Shown here piece after piece: positions 42,504-54,434 of a stretch of 64,000 nt of DNA (the first letter of the stretch is position 1; every line of letters starts with the position of its first letter). This DNA comes from Engraulis encrasicolus (Eukaryota; Chordata; Actinopteri; Clupeiformes; Engraulidae). The position numbers and the translations under genes were made by a program. The DNA lies in contig NC_085876.1 of the NCBI RefSeq assembly GCF_034702125.1, positions 28,710,579 through 28,774,578 of the forward strand, written 5' to 3'. Under the pieces are notes generated by a model. It saw nothing but the letters and a program-made list of their open reading frames with translations. It had not been told where the DNA came from and did no database searches.

Positions 42504-45500
42504 CTGGGAAAAGAAAAGAAACACACACACATGCTCATGCTCACATGCATGCCGTTTTTCCAGTGCAGTTTTTGGCAGGCTGGCGCACACACTGTCAACA
42601 CCACAGCGCCTTTCTCGCCTCACATTGCATGTGACAGGTTTGAAGGAGTGGATACGAGGTGCCTAATGCAACCTAGTGTGGGCTATGGCTTTATTTTTAT
42701 GTTTGCTTTTTTATTTTTAGTCAAGTTTTTTATTCCAGAATACCATAGAATAGAATGAATGGAATAGAATGATTTTGTTGTCTCTCAATCAATTATCAAT
42801 TATGAAGCTTAGCTGACTTCTAAAGGTGCCAATATTTACATAAAACGTTAACTAGCATACTGCACAACCCTCAGCCATAGCTGTCAATCAGTCATTAAAT
42901 AGTTGACTGTTTACTATATTTACATTTCTACTGGCTGTTCATATGGAACAGTGCGTGCTAAAGTTAAAATCTTCTTTGGCCAGGAATGCTAGAGTGTATT
43001 TTTAGACATCATCATTGCTAACCAGTCAGCAACTTACTTGGTTGCCTACGGGAAATTGCATTGCAACATACCCTAGGAGTGCATGATAAACATTTCTACT
43101 GCACGCCTAGCAGCCAATCAAAAAGCGGCATTCCGTTCCAGATGCATGAATGCCTTTTGGGAGGAGACCTTATCAATCAAACAAATCAAATATCGATTAG
43201 GCCTATAACACATTATCATCAGAGAGAGAGAGGTTCCATTGGCCCATTGTTTCCGGGTTCTATTATTGCAAGGGGGGGGGGGGGAATCCCCCTTTAGGCA
43301 GACCTAAGGAGGACTGTTCTATTCAATGCTAGGAGTATTATGACACGCCCCTTTAGGCAGACCGGAACCTGGTCATGTTAGGTGCCCATAGCAACCTATT
43401 ATGTTGGCATATCTCTATATACTTATAGAATGTCTGTTAAATAGAATCTCTGTTATCATACTCAGTGGCATAGAGGTGCACAGATAGGGATGAGGAGGTG
43501 GCGCTAAAGTACCTGTACCTTTGGCCTACTGGACTACAAAACGCCCCATTGATGAAGTCCTTGTTTTTTTTAGTAGTTTGTGTCACAATGTACTGTGTAC
43601 CATGTTAACATGATAATCTACAAATGCGATCAAAAGCATGTGACAATAATGACCGATATAATACAGCCTCTAGTAAAGCAGCCAGAAGTTCCATGTGTCC
43701 CCAAACACCTTCAGCACCGCCCCCCAAACTCTGTCTGTGCACGCCTCTGCTCAGATGTCATTCAATGTGCTTGAATGGGAAAAAAATGATTGTATTATCT
43801 AAAGAAATAAAAAATAAAAAATAAGATCATAGACCTCACCATTCCACAACCTGAAGTTGTTTGGTGGCGGTGTCCTCCGGGCGCCGGTGATGTCACTGCG
43901 GGTGGCCCGCAGGCGGGTCAGGGTGTCAGCTGTGGAGGGGGACATCCAGGGGTGGCGGCAGATCTGGTCCAGGGGCAGGCGGGAGGAGGGCTCCCACTGC
44001 ATCAGGGCCAGAATCAGGTCCTGACACGCTACATGGGCCACAGACGTGCAATGGGAAGTAGAGGGGTCAGTAATGTTGTTAAAAACCTTGTCAAAGGTGC
44101 ATTACAAGAAACATGTATGCCTCTGGTAGGCCTACAGATCGACACAGCGCGACTCGGCCACCACTTTTTGCGTCACGATTGAACTGTGTTGTGCCTATTC
44201 GAAAAGCAAAAAGTGGCAGCCCAGTCGCACTGTGTCGAGGTGTAGGCCTACCAGAAAACCGGCAGTGGAAAAGAGGCATTAGACGTCACGTCTTACGTCT
44301 TCATTTTGGTACAGGGTATTTACTGAATGTTGTGACGTAGGCCGCCGCTATTGTTGTATCAAATTGTGTGAATATTCCTCACATGTAAGTGTGCTTATTG
44401 AGATAGGGGCATTGAAAGTGAGTGAAGTTGGACAGAGTCATTGAGGGGTCTGGGGTAGGTACACATGGCATCATATTGTCTTTTTCATGCTGCTGGTGTG
44501 TGAGGGCTTTTATCATTGATTACATCATGAAGAATAGCAAATATGTCACCATCTCTCATTGAACTCCATTGATTTTGATTGTGTTGCTTTCCATGATTAC
44601 AATGACCCTAAACATACACATAAGGCCAAAGTTGATTTTCTGGAGAGGTGTGAGTGAATCAGGGATTAAGTATGACACCCGATCTGCGTATTTGAAGTGT
44701 TTTGAAGTGACTTATCTGCTCATTTTCACATTATGTTCGATAGGCGACAAAACTTTTGTCTTGTCAAAATCTGCCCTGTCTGTGTTCATTAAAGGGTCAA
44801 TCTTTCTTTGGTGCATGAAATTTATTTTTGTACATACATTTTCATTCGAGAGGGTTGTAGCTTTCATATGAGTGACTTCTGAAGCCAAGTGATTAATTGA
44901 AAGTCAGGTTATTAGCTGTTATTCCAAACAGATGGGTAGGCGACAACTCTTTTGGAGGCGAGTGTATACTGTACCATGTCATATACCCTAGATCAGTGGT
45001 TCTTAACCTGGGGTGCGGGCACCCCCGGGGGGTGCGCCTGAGATTTCAGGGGGTGCGCTGGATTTTGATTATGTTAAGGTTGTGACCAAAGGTTTGGTTG
45101 GGAACATTATATTTAGTCCAATTTAAGACAAAGTTAAAACATGTTTGGTACCCATTTAAAAGTCATTAAGGTATTGATTAGTCCCAAGCAAGAATTATTG
45201 CAATTAATCACTTAAAATCATTTTTAGTGTGTATACACATGTAGAAGGTTGGGTTGGGGGTGCGCGACTTCTCTTCGGCACAGGTAAGGGGGTGCGTTAA
45301 GAAAAAAGGTTAAGAACCACTGCCCTAGATAACAGTCAGATTCAGTTGCATCCCCTTGGGCAGCCAATTATGTGTGTAAATGAATAGCAAAGAGCAATGA
45401 AATGCAAAAAGCAATGGTCATCAATTTTTCTATTCAGCACTGATTTTTTTAGATGTAGTACAGTATCAAAGGCATGGTGAGGTGCTGCTTGAAAAAAAAA

Positions 45501-48500
45501 AGACCATCCATGTAAAATGCACCACTTAGATTTATCCCCATGCAAGAAGATGTTATGGGAAAGCGCTTGAAGGCCCAACTACACTTAAACAAAAAGCAGA
45601 GAAAGCAGGGTCACGTTCGCCAAGAGGTCAGGTGAGCCACCGCGAACAGCAGTTAGTTATGCGATACACATCGCTTAGAACTAGCAATGTTGCATAACCA
45701 CAATCGAGACTGCGTGTGACAGGTGTTGGATGAGTTACAACGCAATTGCTCTTTTTCTTGGTCTCCAAAACGGCTCCCGATGCGCGGTCCAAAACTCTTA
45801 AGTTTTAGAAAATGAATGTATCTGGCAGCCGCCGAGAAGCCACAAAGCTTGAAACAAGTTTTAAATTATTGACAAGGGCAAAGGCCAGAGTTTATTGGCT
45901 CAGCGCGCCGCATCAGGAATTACCCATAAGACTTAGCAGCAGCAGCAGCAACAGCGTACGTTGTCCACTGCCAAAATATTTGGCGGCAATAGAATAACAC
46001 ACAACAGCGTTCCACCACCACACTGTAGATTCTTCAAGGTATATCTGCCAACAGTAGGCCTACTCTAAGGGGGCAGCAGCAATGGCTATCGTGTTACTAC
46101 TAAGTCCTACAGAATGTATACAGCATTGAAGCGGAGGGGGAAAAAAGATACAATGCTCTGTGGCCCAGTTAAAGCTGCAGCTCAGCAATTTAGGAATGAG
46201 AGACGAAACACACTTAGCACAGCCAATAATGGCCTAGGAAAGCATTAACACCTCTTTATATAGAGGGGAGACAACCACACGCTAATGTATTAGACTTTAA
46301 CACCCTAATGTATTAGTAGGTATATATAGTAATAATAACAAGAGCTGTCCCTTCCTCTTTGCCTAACGAAATCCACAGCAAAGCCATTAATGAAATGCAA
46401 CACTGCTGGATGGTTTCATGTTAGCTGTGAATTAAACGCAGACCGGTTTTATAGATTGTTTCCAAATTAGCCTAATAACAGAGACGGCAGCAATCATCAA
46501 AAATGGTGAGGAGTCTGGGGACCACTCAATTGAGGACAGGGGTTACATGTTTCAGTACAGGAAAGCTGTTTTTGTAGAGGCGAGGTCACTGGCTTTTTTG
46601 CAAAGATGTACGCTACATTAGAGTGTACTGTAGGCCTAAATCAGCATTACTCAGGGGTCCAGAACTACACTGGGGCCCACAAACAGACTGATAAGGGATA
46701 GCTCCCAAAAAATATTTTATTTTGGGGGCGGCCGACAATTTCACCCACAAAAGTGATGGGGATAAACACATTGATGGGAATGTCAGTGAGGATTCGCACA
46801 GTCTCAAACCCAACTCTGTACCCCCCTTTGCGTCCAGGGCTCTAAATTAACTTTTTTTTTCCATCACCAGCCAATATACATAGTAGATGTTCAGCTTACT
46901 AACCAAACACACACTCACCATGAGTCAAAGTGGCTAGTAAGCTTTATTTTCTACCAGCCAAACAGAAATTTCACCAGCATTTGGACAGTTGACAGGTGTT
47001 AATTTAGAGCCCTGTCTGTGTCGCCTAGTGATGCAAAGGGCTGCTGTTTCACAAGCATGTTTCACAAGCATGTTTCAGTGACGCTTAAGTTTAGCGAAAA
47101 AGTTTAGGTCTAACCTTTGGCATCATCTTTTGAGGCCTGGTCATAAGTATACCTTAGTCCTCACATATTGATGACTCATAGGCGGTGACTGGGAATGTGT
47201 AGAGCTGAGTAGAGGTATGAGTGAGTTTCATTATGTCTGTGAGTTATTATCTGTGGTCAGGGCCGCTAATAAGTCATCTGAAGGGCCTCCTCAGCCATAC
47301 AACCATACAATGTAATGGTGAGGACCCAATTATGGCCCCCATCTGACCCCTTTGTCCACTCCTGTCAGCTTCCCTCTCTGTGCTGACTGTGTGCTGATGT
47401 GTGTATTATGTCTGGTGTGGTAGCCTACCTGAGGTGACTGGGGTGTGGAAGGGCAACTCCTTCCTCAGCAGCTGGACCAGTTTCCTGGGGTGCTTCTCTC
47501 CGTACGGCAGCTTCCCTGTCACCATGGCATACAGAATCACACCTCTGAAGGAAGAAACAAAAGTATGGCAACATTTAATGTCACGTGGGCTAGCTGCAGA
47601 TGGGGTCGCCGGCGGGCCTATTCACTATTTGCTGAAAATGCTCAACTACATCATAACAACATAGCTATGACATTACAGAGAGCCTTTGGTAACATATTAA
47701 GACATTGCCATTACAATTTTTGTGTCAGTAAGGTTATAACATAGGCTCTGTACTAAGGTATTAATGTTCCTGACGTGTTGTGTCATTCTCAAAATGTGAC
47801 ACCCTCAAGTAGACTACGTCAAAAATTGGTAACTAAACTGATATACATGATTTCCGTGATTAATCATGCGTTCCTGGTTTTCCATTCAGAAAATGCATGT
47901 GTTACACCGCTGTCAGCCAAGAAAACTGTGTGACAGCATGGTGTAGCAACAATACCCAATATGCACAGTATTTCCCTTCATCCTTGGGCTTTGTTAATCA
48001 GAGACCTGATTGATGCAAAGGGGAATGACGCAATGGACTTGTTGTCACCAAGGTCACTGCTTGTTCTGCTATTATATAATTTGCATTTAGAAGTTTTACC
48101 ATAGTGATAATTCAACACGCATTCATTTTCGAACCCTCCCCTAGTTCTACATCTAGACACTCCACTTCACTGATCATTTTAAATTCCCTCTCGCCCCCCT
48201 CAGATTACTCTGTATCTAAGGTCACTTAGCCAAACTCAGTCCAGATGTTGGAAAATTGTCTGAATTTATCGAAACTGAATGGAAAGGGCTTCGCGTTCAA
48301 ACACTAAGTGACTGTCAGAGAGAGAGAGAGAAGGACGGAGAGAGATAGGGAAAGAGAGAGAGAGATAGGGAGGGAGAGAGAGAGAGAAAGACGGAGAGAG
48401 ATAGCTAGGGAAAGAGAGAGATAGGGAGAGAGAGAGAGCTGCTCTGCTCGGTTCTCACAGGCTCCAGAGGTCGGCCATCTCTCCGTTGTACTTGTGGGAG

Positions 48501-51500
48501 AGGAGGATCTCGGGAGCGGTGTAGGCCACGGAGCCACAGAAGGTGCTCATCAAGGCATTCTTGTCCCTGTAGCTGTTCGCAAAGCCAAAGTCTGCCAAGA
48601 GACAACATTTGAAGGTCGTTATCACAGCTCGAATTACGGAGATTACAAAAGCAAGACCACAAAATTCCAAATCTGCCAAGAAAGAGACAAAAAAAAAACA
48701 GAATGAAGGCTGTTATCGGAGTTTGAATTACAGGGGCGACAGTGATATGAAAGCAAGACCATGAAGCCGAAGTCTGCCAAAAGACAACATAGAATATTGA
48801 TATTGTGGCTCGAGTTACAGAGGATACGGTGATCCCAAACCCAAGACCAAGCACTACATGTTCGCAAAGCTATCTGCTGAGAGACAAAACTGAATAATAT
48901 CGTAGTTTTGTAGGAGACACGAGATCCCAAAGCACTATTTACATAGTTGAACATAATTCAGACTCTGATTGTTGTAAGTTAACAGTTGTCACTATAGCTC
49001 ACATCATTCACTGTCTGTGTACCCATGGCTATCTGTCTATATGTGCTTTGCTATTGTGTTTCTCTGTCCATCTCATGTCTTTGATGTAGGGGATATGCCA
49101 AAAAACAAAAGCAACCATACTGTACATTTCAGCAGCATTTGTTTAATTAATTATTTTATTTTTTTACCTGTCAGTTTCACATAGCCTCCCTCATCCAAAA
49201 GGATATTTTCACATTTCAAATCCCTGTAGAGCAAAAGTAGATTAGTTTTGTTTTGTTTTTTTTGTTTTTTTACAAAATATTCCTGAAGACATTGCCTGTC
49301 CTATCACCAAAACTTGCACCTGCAGTATAAACAAACAGCTCCAACCATAGCTTGCTTTAAAAAATAAAGAAAGAAAAAAAGCTTTATTTTCATCTGCCTT
49401 TGATTAACTTGTAGGGATGTGCTGTAATCTATACCATTTATCCACATTTCTTTAGATAATACTAGCCTATATGGTCTTTCTCCTTCTTCTCTCTCTTCCT
49501 CAAGGACTTTGAATGACGGCTGTGTATGACAATGTGAAATACAAATACTATTGCTATTGCCAACCCTAACGAACCAAACAGGTTGAAAAGGCCCCGGGCT
49601 GAGCCAAGGTGTGGTAAGCTTCAGCAGTCAACCACCAGTAGCCTTGTGTATATGTGTGAGCTGTTTGTTACATGCTAATTAAAATGTTATTACAATGTTA
49701 TTATATCAATAATGTGGTAATAGCATGGCAATAACATTTCTACGGGCCCTCCCCTGAGTGTGCCTGTATGAGATGTTAGTTCAGTATACCATTTTGACTT
49801 GTTACTTCCGTGTCCCTGTGTGAAATGTTAGTTGAGTGTACCTGTGCACAATGTGTTTGTTGTGGCATTGCTTAGTTTGGTGTACCAGTGTGCGTTGTTA
49901 GTGCAGAGTACTTGTGCACTATGTGGCAGTGCTTGTTAGTTCAGTGTGCGTGTGCACTATGTGGTGGCATGGAAGTGTTTGTTAGTTCAGTGTACCTGTG
50001 CACTATGTGATTAGCGTGGGTTAGTTTGGTGTTCCTGTGTGCGTTGTTAGTGCAGTATACTTGTGCATGATGAGGCAGGTGAGTATACGTACTGTGCCTG
50101 TGCACTGTGTTTTTGACATGGTAGTGCTTGTTAGTTCTCTATACCTGAGCACTGTATGGTTGGTGTGGTGAGTGGTTTACATGTGCACTATGTGGTGCTA
50201 TGGTGCTTGTTAGTTGAGTGTACCTGTGCACTATGTGGTTGGCATAGCAGGTGAGTATTGTACCTGTGCACTATGTGGTTGGCATGGCAGGTGAGTATAT
50301 AATATTTGTGCACTATGTGGTTGGCATGGCAGTGCGTATTAGTTGAGTGTACCTGTTCACTATGTGGTTTGGCGTGGCAGTGCGTGTTAGTTGAGTGTAC
50401 CTGTTCACTATGTGGTTTGGCGTGGCAGTGCGTGTTAGTTGAGTTTACCTGTGCACTATGTGGTTGGCGTGGCAGGTAAGTATTGTACTCTGCTAGCTTT
50501 ACAAAAAAACCTAACTAACCCTTTTTTGCATCAACACTGTTGTTCCTGTGCACTTTGTATACGCTAGTAATGTTGGCTATGATTATATCCTAGTTTGTAA
50601 GTCGCTTTGGTTATAAAGCGTCTGCCAAATGCAATGTAATGTAATGTAATGTGTACTATGTGGTTTGGCATGGCAGGTGAGTATACTGTACCTGTGCACT
50701 ATGTGGTTGGCATGGCAGTGCTTGACGGCGCTGACCATCTGCCTGAAGATGCGGCGGGCCTCGTCCTCGCTCAGCCCCAGCGTGCCCTTGTTCTGCGACA
50801 CGGCGTTGATGTGCTCCAACAGGTCCCCGCGCAGAGCCAGCTCCAGCACCAGGTACACACGCTTCAGAGTGTGGAACATGTCATAGAGCTGGATCTGAGA
50901 GGAGAGGAGAGGAGAGGAGAGCAGAGGAGAGGAGAGGAGAGCAGAGGAGAGCAGAGGAGAGGAGAGGAGAGGAGAGGAGAGGAGAGCAGAGGAGAGGAGA
51001 GGAGAGCAGAGGAGAAAAGGAAGGGTGGGGGTGAGGAGAGAGGAGAGGAACATGGTATACAACAGGAGCTGAGAGGAGAGGAGAGGAGAGGAGAAAAGGA
51101 AGGGTGGGGGTGAGGAGAGAGGAGAGGAACATGGTATACAACTGGAGCTGTGTGGAGAGGAGAGGAGAGGAGAGGAGAGGAAAAAAGGAAGGGGGAGGTG
51201 AGGAGAGGAACATGGTATACAACTGTTGCTGTGTGTAGAGGAGAGGAGAGGGAAGGGGAGGGGAGGGGAGGAAAGGAGAGGAATATGTAATACAGCTGGA
51301 GCTATGTGGAGAGAGAGGAACATGTCATGTCAACAACTGGATCTGTGTGGAGAAGAGGAAAGAGGAAGAGAGAGGAAAGGTGAGGAGAGTAAAGGGTAAG
51401 AGATAGGACAGAGGAGATTATAGTAAAAGTAAAGAGAGTGGACAGAGGAGAGTAACATGTCATACATAACTCGATCTGGAGGAGAGCAGAGGAGAGGAAA

Positions 51501-53166
51501 ATGTCATTCAGCTGGTCCTGGGTTTGTGTGGAGGAGAGGAGAGGAGAAAAAGGAGAGGAGTGTGGAGGAAAGGAACATGTCACACAGCTGGATCTGTGTG
51601 GAGGAGAAGAGAGGAAAAGAGGACAAGAGGAACATGTCACACAGCTGGATCAATGAAGGAGAAGAGAGAATGTGTATATGTGTGAAGTGGAGAGAGAGAG
51701 AGAGGGAGAGAGGGAGCAGACAGGGCCCAGTGGTGTGCAAATGAAATCGCTACTGTTTCCTAAAGTCGGGGTACTGTACTGTGTATTGTTCGATGGGGAG
51801 GATGATGAAGTTCAGGGAGCAGCTGCCGTAAGTCTAAGTGGGTCTCTCCCCAAGCTTGGCTTGCTGAAATGGCTGACTGGACAGACGGCTGGCTGGCTGG
51901 CGGGACGGCTGGACGGCGCTTCATCCCAGTCCAAGTCCAGCTATGACAGCTGGCTCGCACAAGGACACGAGTCAGCCGCTGCTACTACTTTAAGTCTCTG
52001 GTGGTGTCACGGTAGAGCGCAGACTAACAGAGATTTCACATAGCAGTACAAAACATGACACCCAGCTGGGGCAGGCGCCATTCAGTTTTCATGGAGTCCG
52101 ATGTAGAGAGTTGCTGATGTAAAAAAATAACAATCATTTGGAAAAGACTCCAAATGTTCTTAATCTGTCAATTTCCAACCAAAACATTTCATTCTGATGT
52201 TGCACTGAAAATCATCAGACAGGTACACCAGAAATTAAGTGAAATCCCCTCCGTTAAGTAGACTGACTTCTGTTAAGGACTCAGGCCCAACATCATACTG
52301 TAGTCAGTGTCATAAGACCTATTCTGGCCTGAGGAGAAGGGATTGTCATGGGGTCGCCACATAGGCTACAAAAAAAATATTAAGAGGTGGGAGGGGTAAG
52401 AGCGAGGTCAACGGTCAGTCTGTGTGGTGTGGTGTGGTGGGTGGGGGGTGCTGGGGGAGGACAACCCCCTTTTTGGGGGAGTGGGAGTGTGTGGTCAATC
52501 TTACCACACTTGGGTGCTTGTATGTGGCATTCAGGGCATGGATCTCCCTGTGCAGAAACTTCTTTGAGTACTCAGGTGGAGCATGGTGGAGAGAGATGAC
52601 CTTGATAGCAACCTGCACAATTTTAAAAAATGACATTGATGTATTGATTGATTGGTGTTGTACATTCACTCATTAATTGTTCTTACAGACCATACAGACC
52701 ATCAGAGAGAGAAAAGAAGCAGACAGGACATGCACAAATGGATATGAAACAAGTCTAGCCTACTGTACATCATACATACTGCATGGATAAGATGAATCAT
52801 TATTACAATTATAAGAACCCACAGTTTTGTCAGATTGCATTCAAAACGCCATAGCTATTTGTTTATCTTCAATCAGGTGGATGTACACGTTGTTTTCCTT
52901 TTAAGATGAAAGGAAAACACGTATTCGATCTACAAGTTTGTCTCAAATATGAAATTGTGTTTTACCATGTTGTGTTTTTTGTTCATCAGATCGTTGGCCA
53001 ATTTCTGGTTTTGGCAGATTTTGCCTGGAGTTGCATATCCCATGTAAACTTTGGAGAACGCGCCTGTTCCGATTCTCTTGGATGAGAGGAGGTACCCATT
53101 TTCCCTGCACTCGTGCGCCTTCTCTTGCAAGGACGTTTTTATCTCCCTCACCTTTGCACTCTTCAT
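41920..53166 (-). CDS. tssk5: Testis-specific serine/threonine kinase 5-like, complete (8 exons)
   Basis: TSSK kinases phosphorylate proteins during sperm formation. Exons right to left: 52966-53166, 52505-52612, 50692-50894, 49168-49223, 48459-48591, 47429-47544, 43840-44028, 41920-42503. Phases agree, giving 529 aa. Catalytic features are intact: glycine loop GTGAFSKV (33-40), VAIK lysine 71, alpha-C Glu 90, HRDLKCEN with Asp 172, DFG at 190-192, and APE at 215-217. TSSK hallmarks include QMVSAVKHCH and STFCGSVAYTAPEIL. An insert of about 17 residues before VAIK (KLANDLMNKKHNM) fits what I recall of TSSK5 rather than TSSK1-4 or 6. The C-terminal exon adds about 194 Pro/Ser/Arg-rich residues, making it longer than mouse TSSK5 (about 370 aa as I recall). 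Position beside hgh1 supports TSSK5. The symbol is less certain than the family. Confidence 0.9.
42504..43839. other. tssk5 intron 7
   Basis: No gene, transposon or array recognised. A G run (12 G) lies at about 43273. Confidence 0.5.
43840..44028 (-). CDS. tssk5: tssk5 exon 7
   Basis: Residues 273-335: CQDLILALMQWEPSSRLPLD then QICRHPWM. This is the C-lobe end with the conserved Arg and the HPW motif, followed by a non-kinase linker. Confidence 0.92.
44994..45322. mobile_element. hAT MITE with perfect 8-bp target duplication
   Basis: Termini CAGTGGTTCTTAACC and GGTTAAGAACCACTG are perfect inverted repeats, flanked by CCCTAGAT at 44986-44993 and 45323-45330. No coding content. Lies in tssk5 intron 6. 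Confidence 0.9.
45331..46834. other. tssk5 intron 6, middle part
   Basis: No recognised gene or repeat family in about 1.5 kb, only an (AGC)n stretch near 45937. Confidence 0.5.
46835..47014. mobile_element. MITE with CAGGGCTCTAAATTAAC ends
   Basis: Complete 180-bp copy, with CAGGGCTCTAAATTAAC at the left and GTTAATTTAGAGCCCTG at the right, perfect inverted termini. Lies in tssk5 intron 6. Confidence 0.85.
47429..47544 (-). CDS. tssk5: tssk5 exon 6
   Basis: Residues 234-272: LGVILYAMVTGKLPYGEKHP then RKLVQLLRKELPFHTPVTS. Kinase C-lobe helices F and G. Acceptor CTTCAG, donor TCAG|GTAGGC. Confidence 0.92.
47575..47757. mobile_element. MITE related to the copy at 4905-5100
   Basis: Shares GGGGTCGCCGGCG and CATCATAACAACAT with 4983-5070. 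Its right end inverts the 4905 left end (CTTAGTGCAGAGCCTATGTT). It begins about 30 bases upstream of tssk5 exon 6. Confidence 0.6.
48315..48440. repeat. (GA)n downstream of tssk5 exon 5
   Basis: GA runs with GGAC and TAGGGA interruptions, ending about 20 bases from the exon 5 donor. Confidence 0.93.
48459..48591 (-). CDS. tssk5: tssk5 exon 5, DFG to APE
   Basis: Residues 190-234: DFGFANSYRDKNALMSTFCG, SVAYTAPEILLSHKYN, GEMADLWS. The activation segment is complete. The donor CCT|GTGAGA lies next to a GA repeat. Confidence 0.94.
48592..48890 (-). repeat. Three extra copies of the tssk5 exon 5 acceptor
   Basis: TCTGCCAA (sense TTGGCAGA) recurs at 48591, 48671 and 48773, with TCTGCTGA at 48871, in ~80-100 bp units that also share GTTATC/GGAGTT motifs. 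The second copy keeps AG and DFGF on the sense strand. Confidence 0.8.
49168..49223 (-). CDS. tssk5: tssk5 exon 4, catalytic loop
   Basis: A 56-base exon (171-190): DLKCENILLDEGGYVKLT. It supplies the catalytic Asp and Asn. Acceptor CTCTACAG, donor ACAG|GTAAAA. Confidence 0.93.
49785..50690 (-). repeat. Minisatellite copying the tssk5 exon 3 donor
   Basis: About 14 units of 40-50 bp. Plus-strand core CTGTGCACTATGTGGTTGG then CATGGCAGTG is the exact complement of the last ~30 bases of exon 3 plus its GTAC donor. Units differ by small changes. A retroposon at 50490-50652 splits off the unit nearest the exon. Confidence 0.85.
50490..50652 (+). mobile_element. Retroposon tail inside the tssk5 donor array
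   Basis: AAGTCGCTTTGGTTATAAAG, CGTCTGCCAAATG and a (TAATG)n tail, a common fish SINE/LINE 3' end. It separates one donor-array unit from the rest. Confidence 0.55.
50692..50894 (-). CDS. tssk5: tssk5 exon 3, flanked by arrays of its own edges
   Basis: Residues 104-171: IQLYDMFHTLKRVYLVLELA, LRGDLLEHINAVSQ, then RRIFRQMVSAVKHCHANHIV and HR of the HRD motif. Donor CACAG|GTACAG, acceptor CTCTCAG. Both edges are repeated in the adjoining introns. Confidence 0.93.
50895..51660 (-). repeat. GGAGA-rich minisatellite copying the tssk5 exon 3 acceptor
   Basis: Nine extra copies of the exon edge (plus strand GAACATGTCATAGAGCTGG with variants) at about 51048, 51127, 51208, 51281, 51318, 51453, 51497, 51572 and 51629, separated by GGAGA/GGAGAA tracts. 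On the sense strand these are CT tracts plus AG plus exon start. Confidence 0.85.
52505..52612 (-). CDS. tssk5: tssk5 exon 2
   Basis: Thirty-six codons (68-103): VAIKVISLHHAPPEYSKKFL then HREIHALNATYKHPSV. Carries the ATP-anchoring lysine and the alpha-C glutamate. Confidence 0.92.
52966..53166 (-). CDS. tssk5: tssk5 exon 1
   Basis: Residues 1-67. A basic N terminus, YLLSSKRIGTGAFSKVYMGY (glycine loop), then the insert ending NKKHNM. The ATG context has G at -3. Donor ATG|GTAAAA. Confidence 0.9.
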
Positions 53167-54344
53167 GTCTCTACATACTTTCGCTCATACTGGTAAAGTA
53201 ATTGCCATTCTTCCCACTTTATTTATTTTTTTTACCGTCATTTTTCACTCATCAATAATGGAGACGGAGCCTAGTCTACTCCAGAGAATTGAACAAACGA
53301 CTACAGCATTCGACATCGTTTGTTGTAGAACAGTGAGATCATGACGTTGATTATTCTAGTTCTACATACATTCAGAACCTGACATGATATGATAGAATGT
53401 TGAACGTGGACTTTTTTTTAACATGAAAGAGATTTTTTGGCGCACTGCGTCTTACGGATAGGTCATTAGACATGTTAATTACGCATATGTTACCCACCGA
53501 CAAAATAAACGTAGACTGCGCGAATTAATAATTAATCACTGACAAGACTTTAAAAAAATAAATATTAGTTGTGAACTCGTGCTTTGTCACCTCCTACTGG
53601 ACAGTGGCTGAAAAGGTCTTGGTCTGCAATGTCATGATGCAGGTCATTTGTACGGAGAGGAAATTGCTGGGCTGTGATATATGGTGGTTATTAGATTTAA
53701 TTACAGCTGCAAGTCTTCCAGGACATCTTAAATTTCCCCATTAGATCTCAAATCTATATGATGTATAAGGCAGAGCTTCCGTGTGTGGTCACGGAATATC
53801 ACAGTAAAAACAACCCATGTGCCACTCCAACCAGCCTTTTTGCGTGATAAGGAAACATGGAGCGGTGGTTTGTGGTGAAGCTGTTACTCTCTGCGTACTA
53901 AAAGGGATGTGTGGGCGGTAGAAGGTGAGGGTAGGAGTTTCGCGGCATGCCATCACTCTCCCTGCCTCGCTATTTTCCTTGGCCTAGACGCGGGGGCGCA
54001 AATGGCAATTTGTGTTAGTGCACGGCGGTCAGCGTCCACGTTGGAGCACTTTAAACGGGAAACTGACAGGTATACTTAATCTTGGAGCCCTCGAATAAAG
54101 CCGTGGAGGTCCCGCGGGATCACATTTTCCGTGATCAGAGAGAGCACAGCCACATTTACCTGTGTCGAGATGTTTCAACGGGCGGTGGCTGGCGCAAGTA
54201 TTCTGTTTTGATTATTTCATTTGAATAAAAAGTGGTCTGGAAGAATAAGAACCGTAACCAGCCAGCCTACACCTCCCAATTATCGAACAGCTGCACAGAG
54301 GCGGTTGAAGGTGGGGGTGGGTGGCAGCAGGCCACAGTCCCTCT
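53167..54344. other. Upstream flank of tssk5
   Basis: The tssk5 promoter and 5' UTR must lie at the left end. No TATA box or other element is convincing. The rest is unannotated single-copy-looking sequence. Confidence 0.4.

Positions 54345-54404
<60 letters not shown>
54345..54404. repeat. (GT)n microsatellite
   Basis: About 29 GT dinucleotides upstream of tssk5. Confidence 0.97.
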
Positions 54405-54405
<1 letters not shown>

Positions 54406-54434
54406 TTTCATGATTTAAGTGATTGAGAATTTAC

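Noticed and set aside
49785..51660. Regularly spaced short repeats that could suggest a CRISPR array
   Set aside because: The host is a vertebrate, spacers are not unique, and the units are copies of exon edges and GGAGA tracts.
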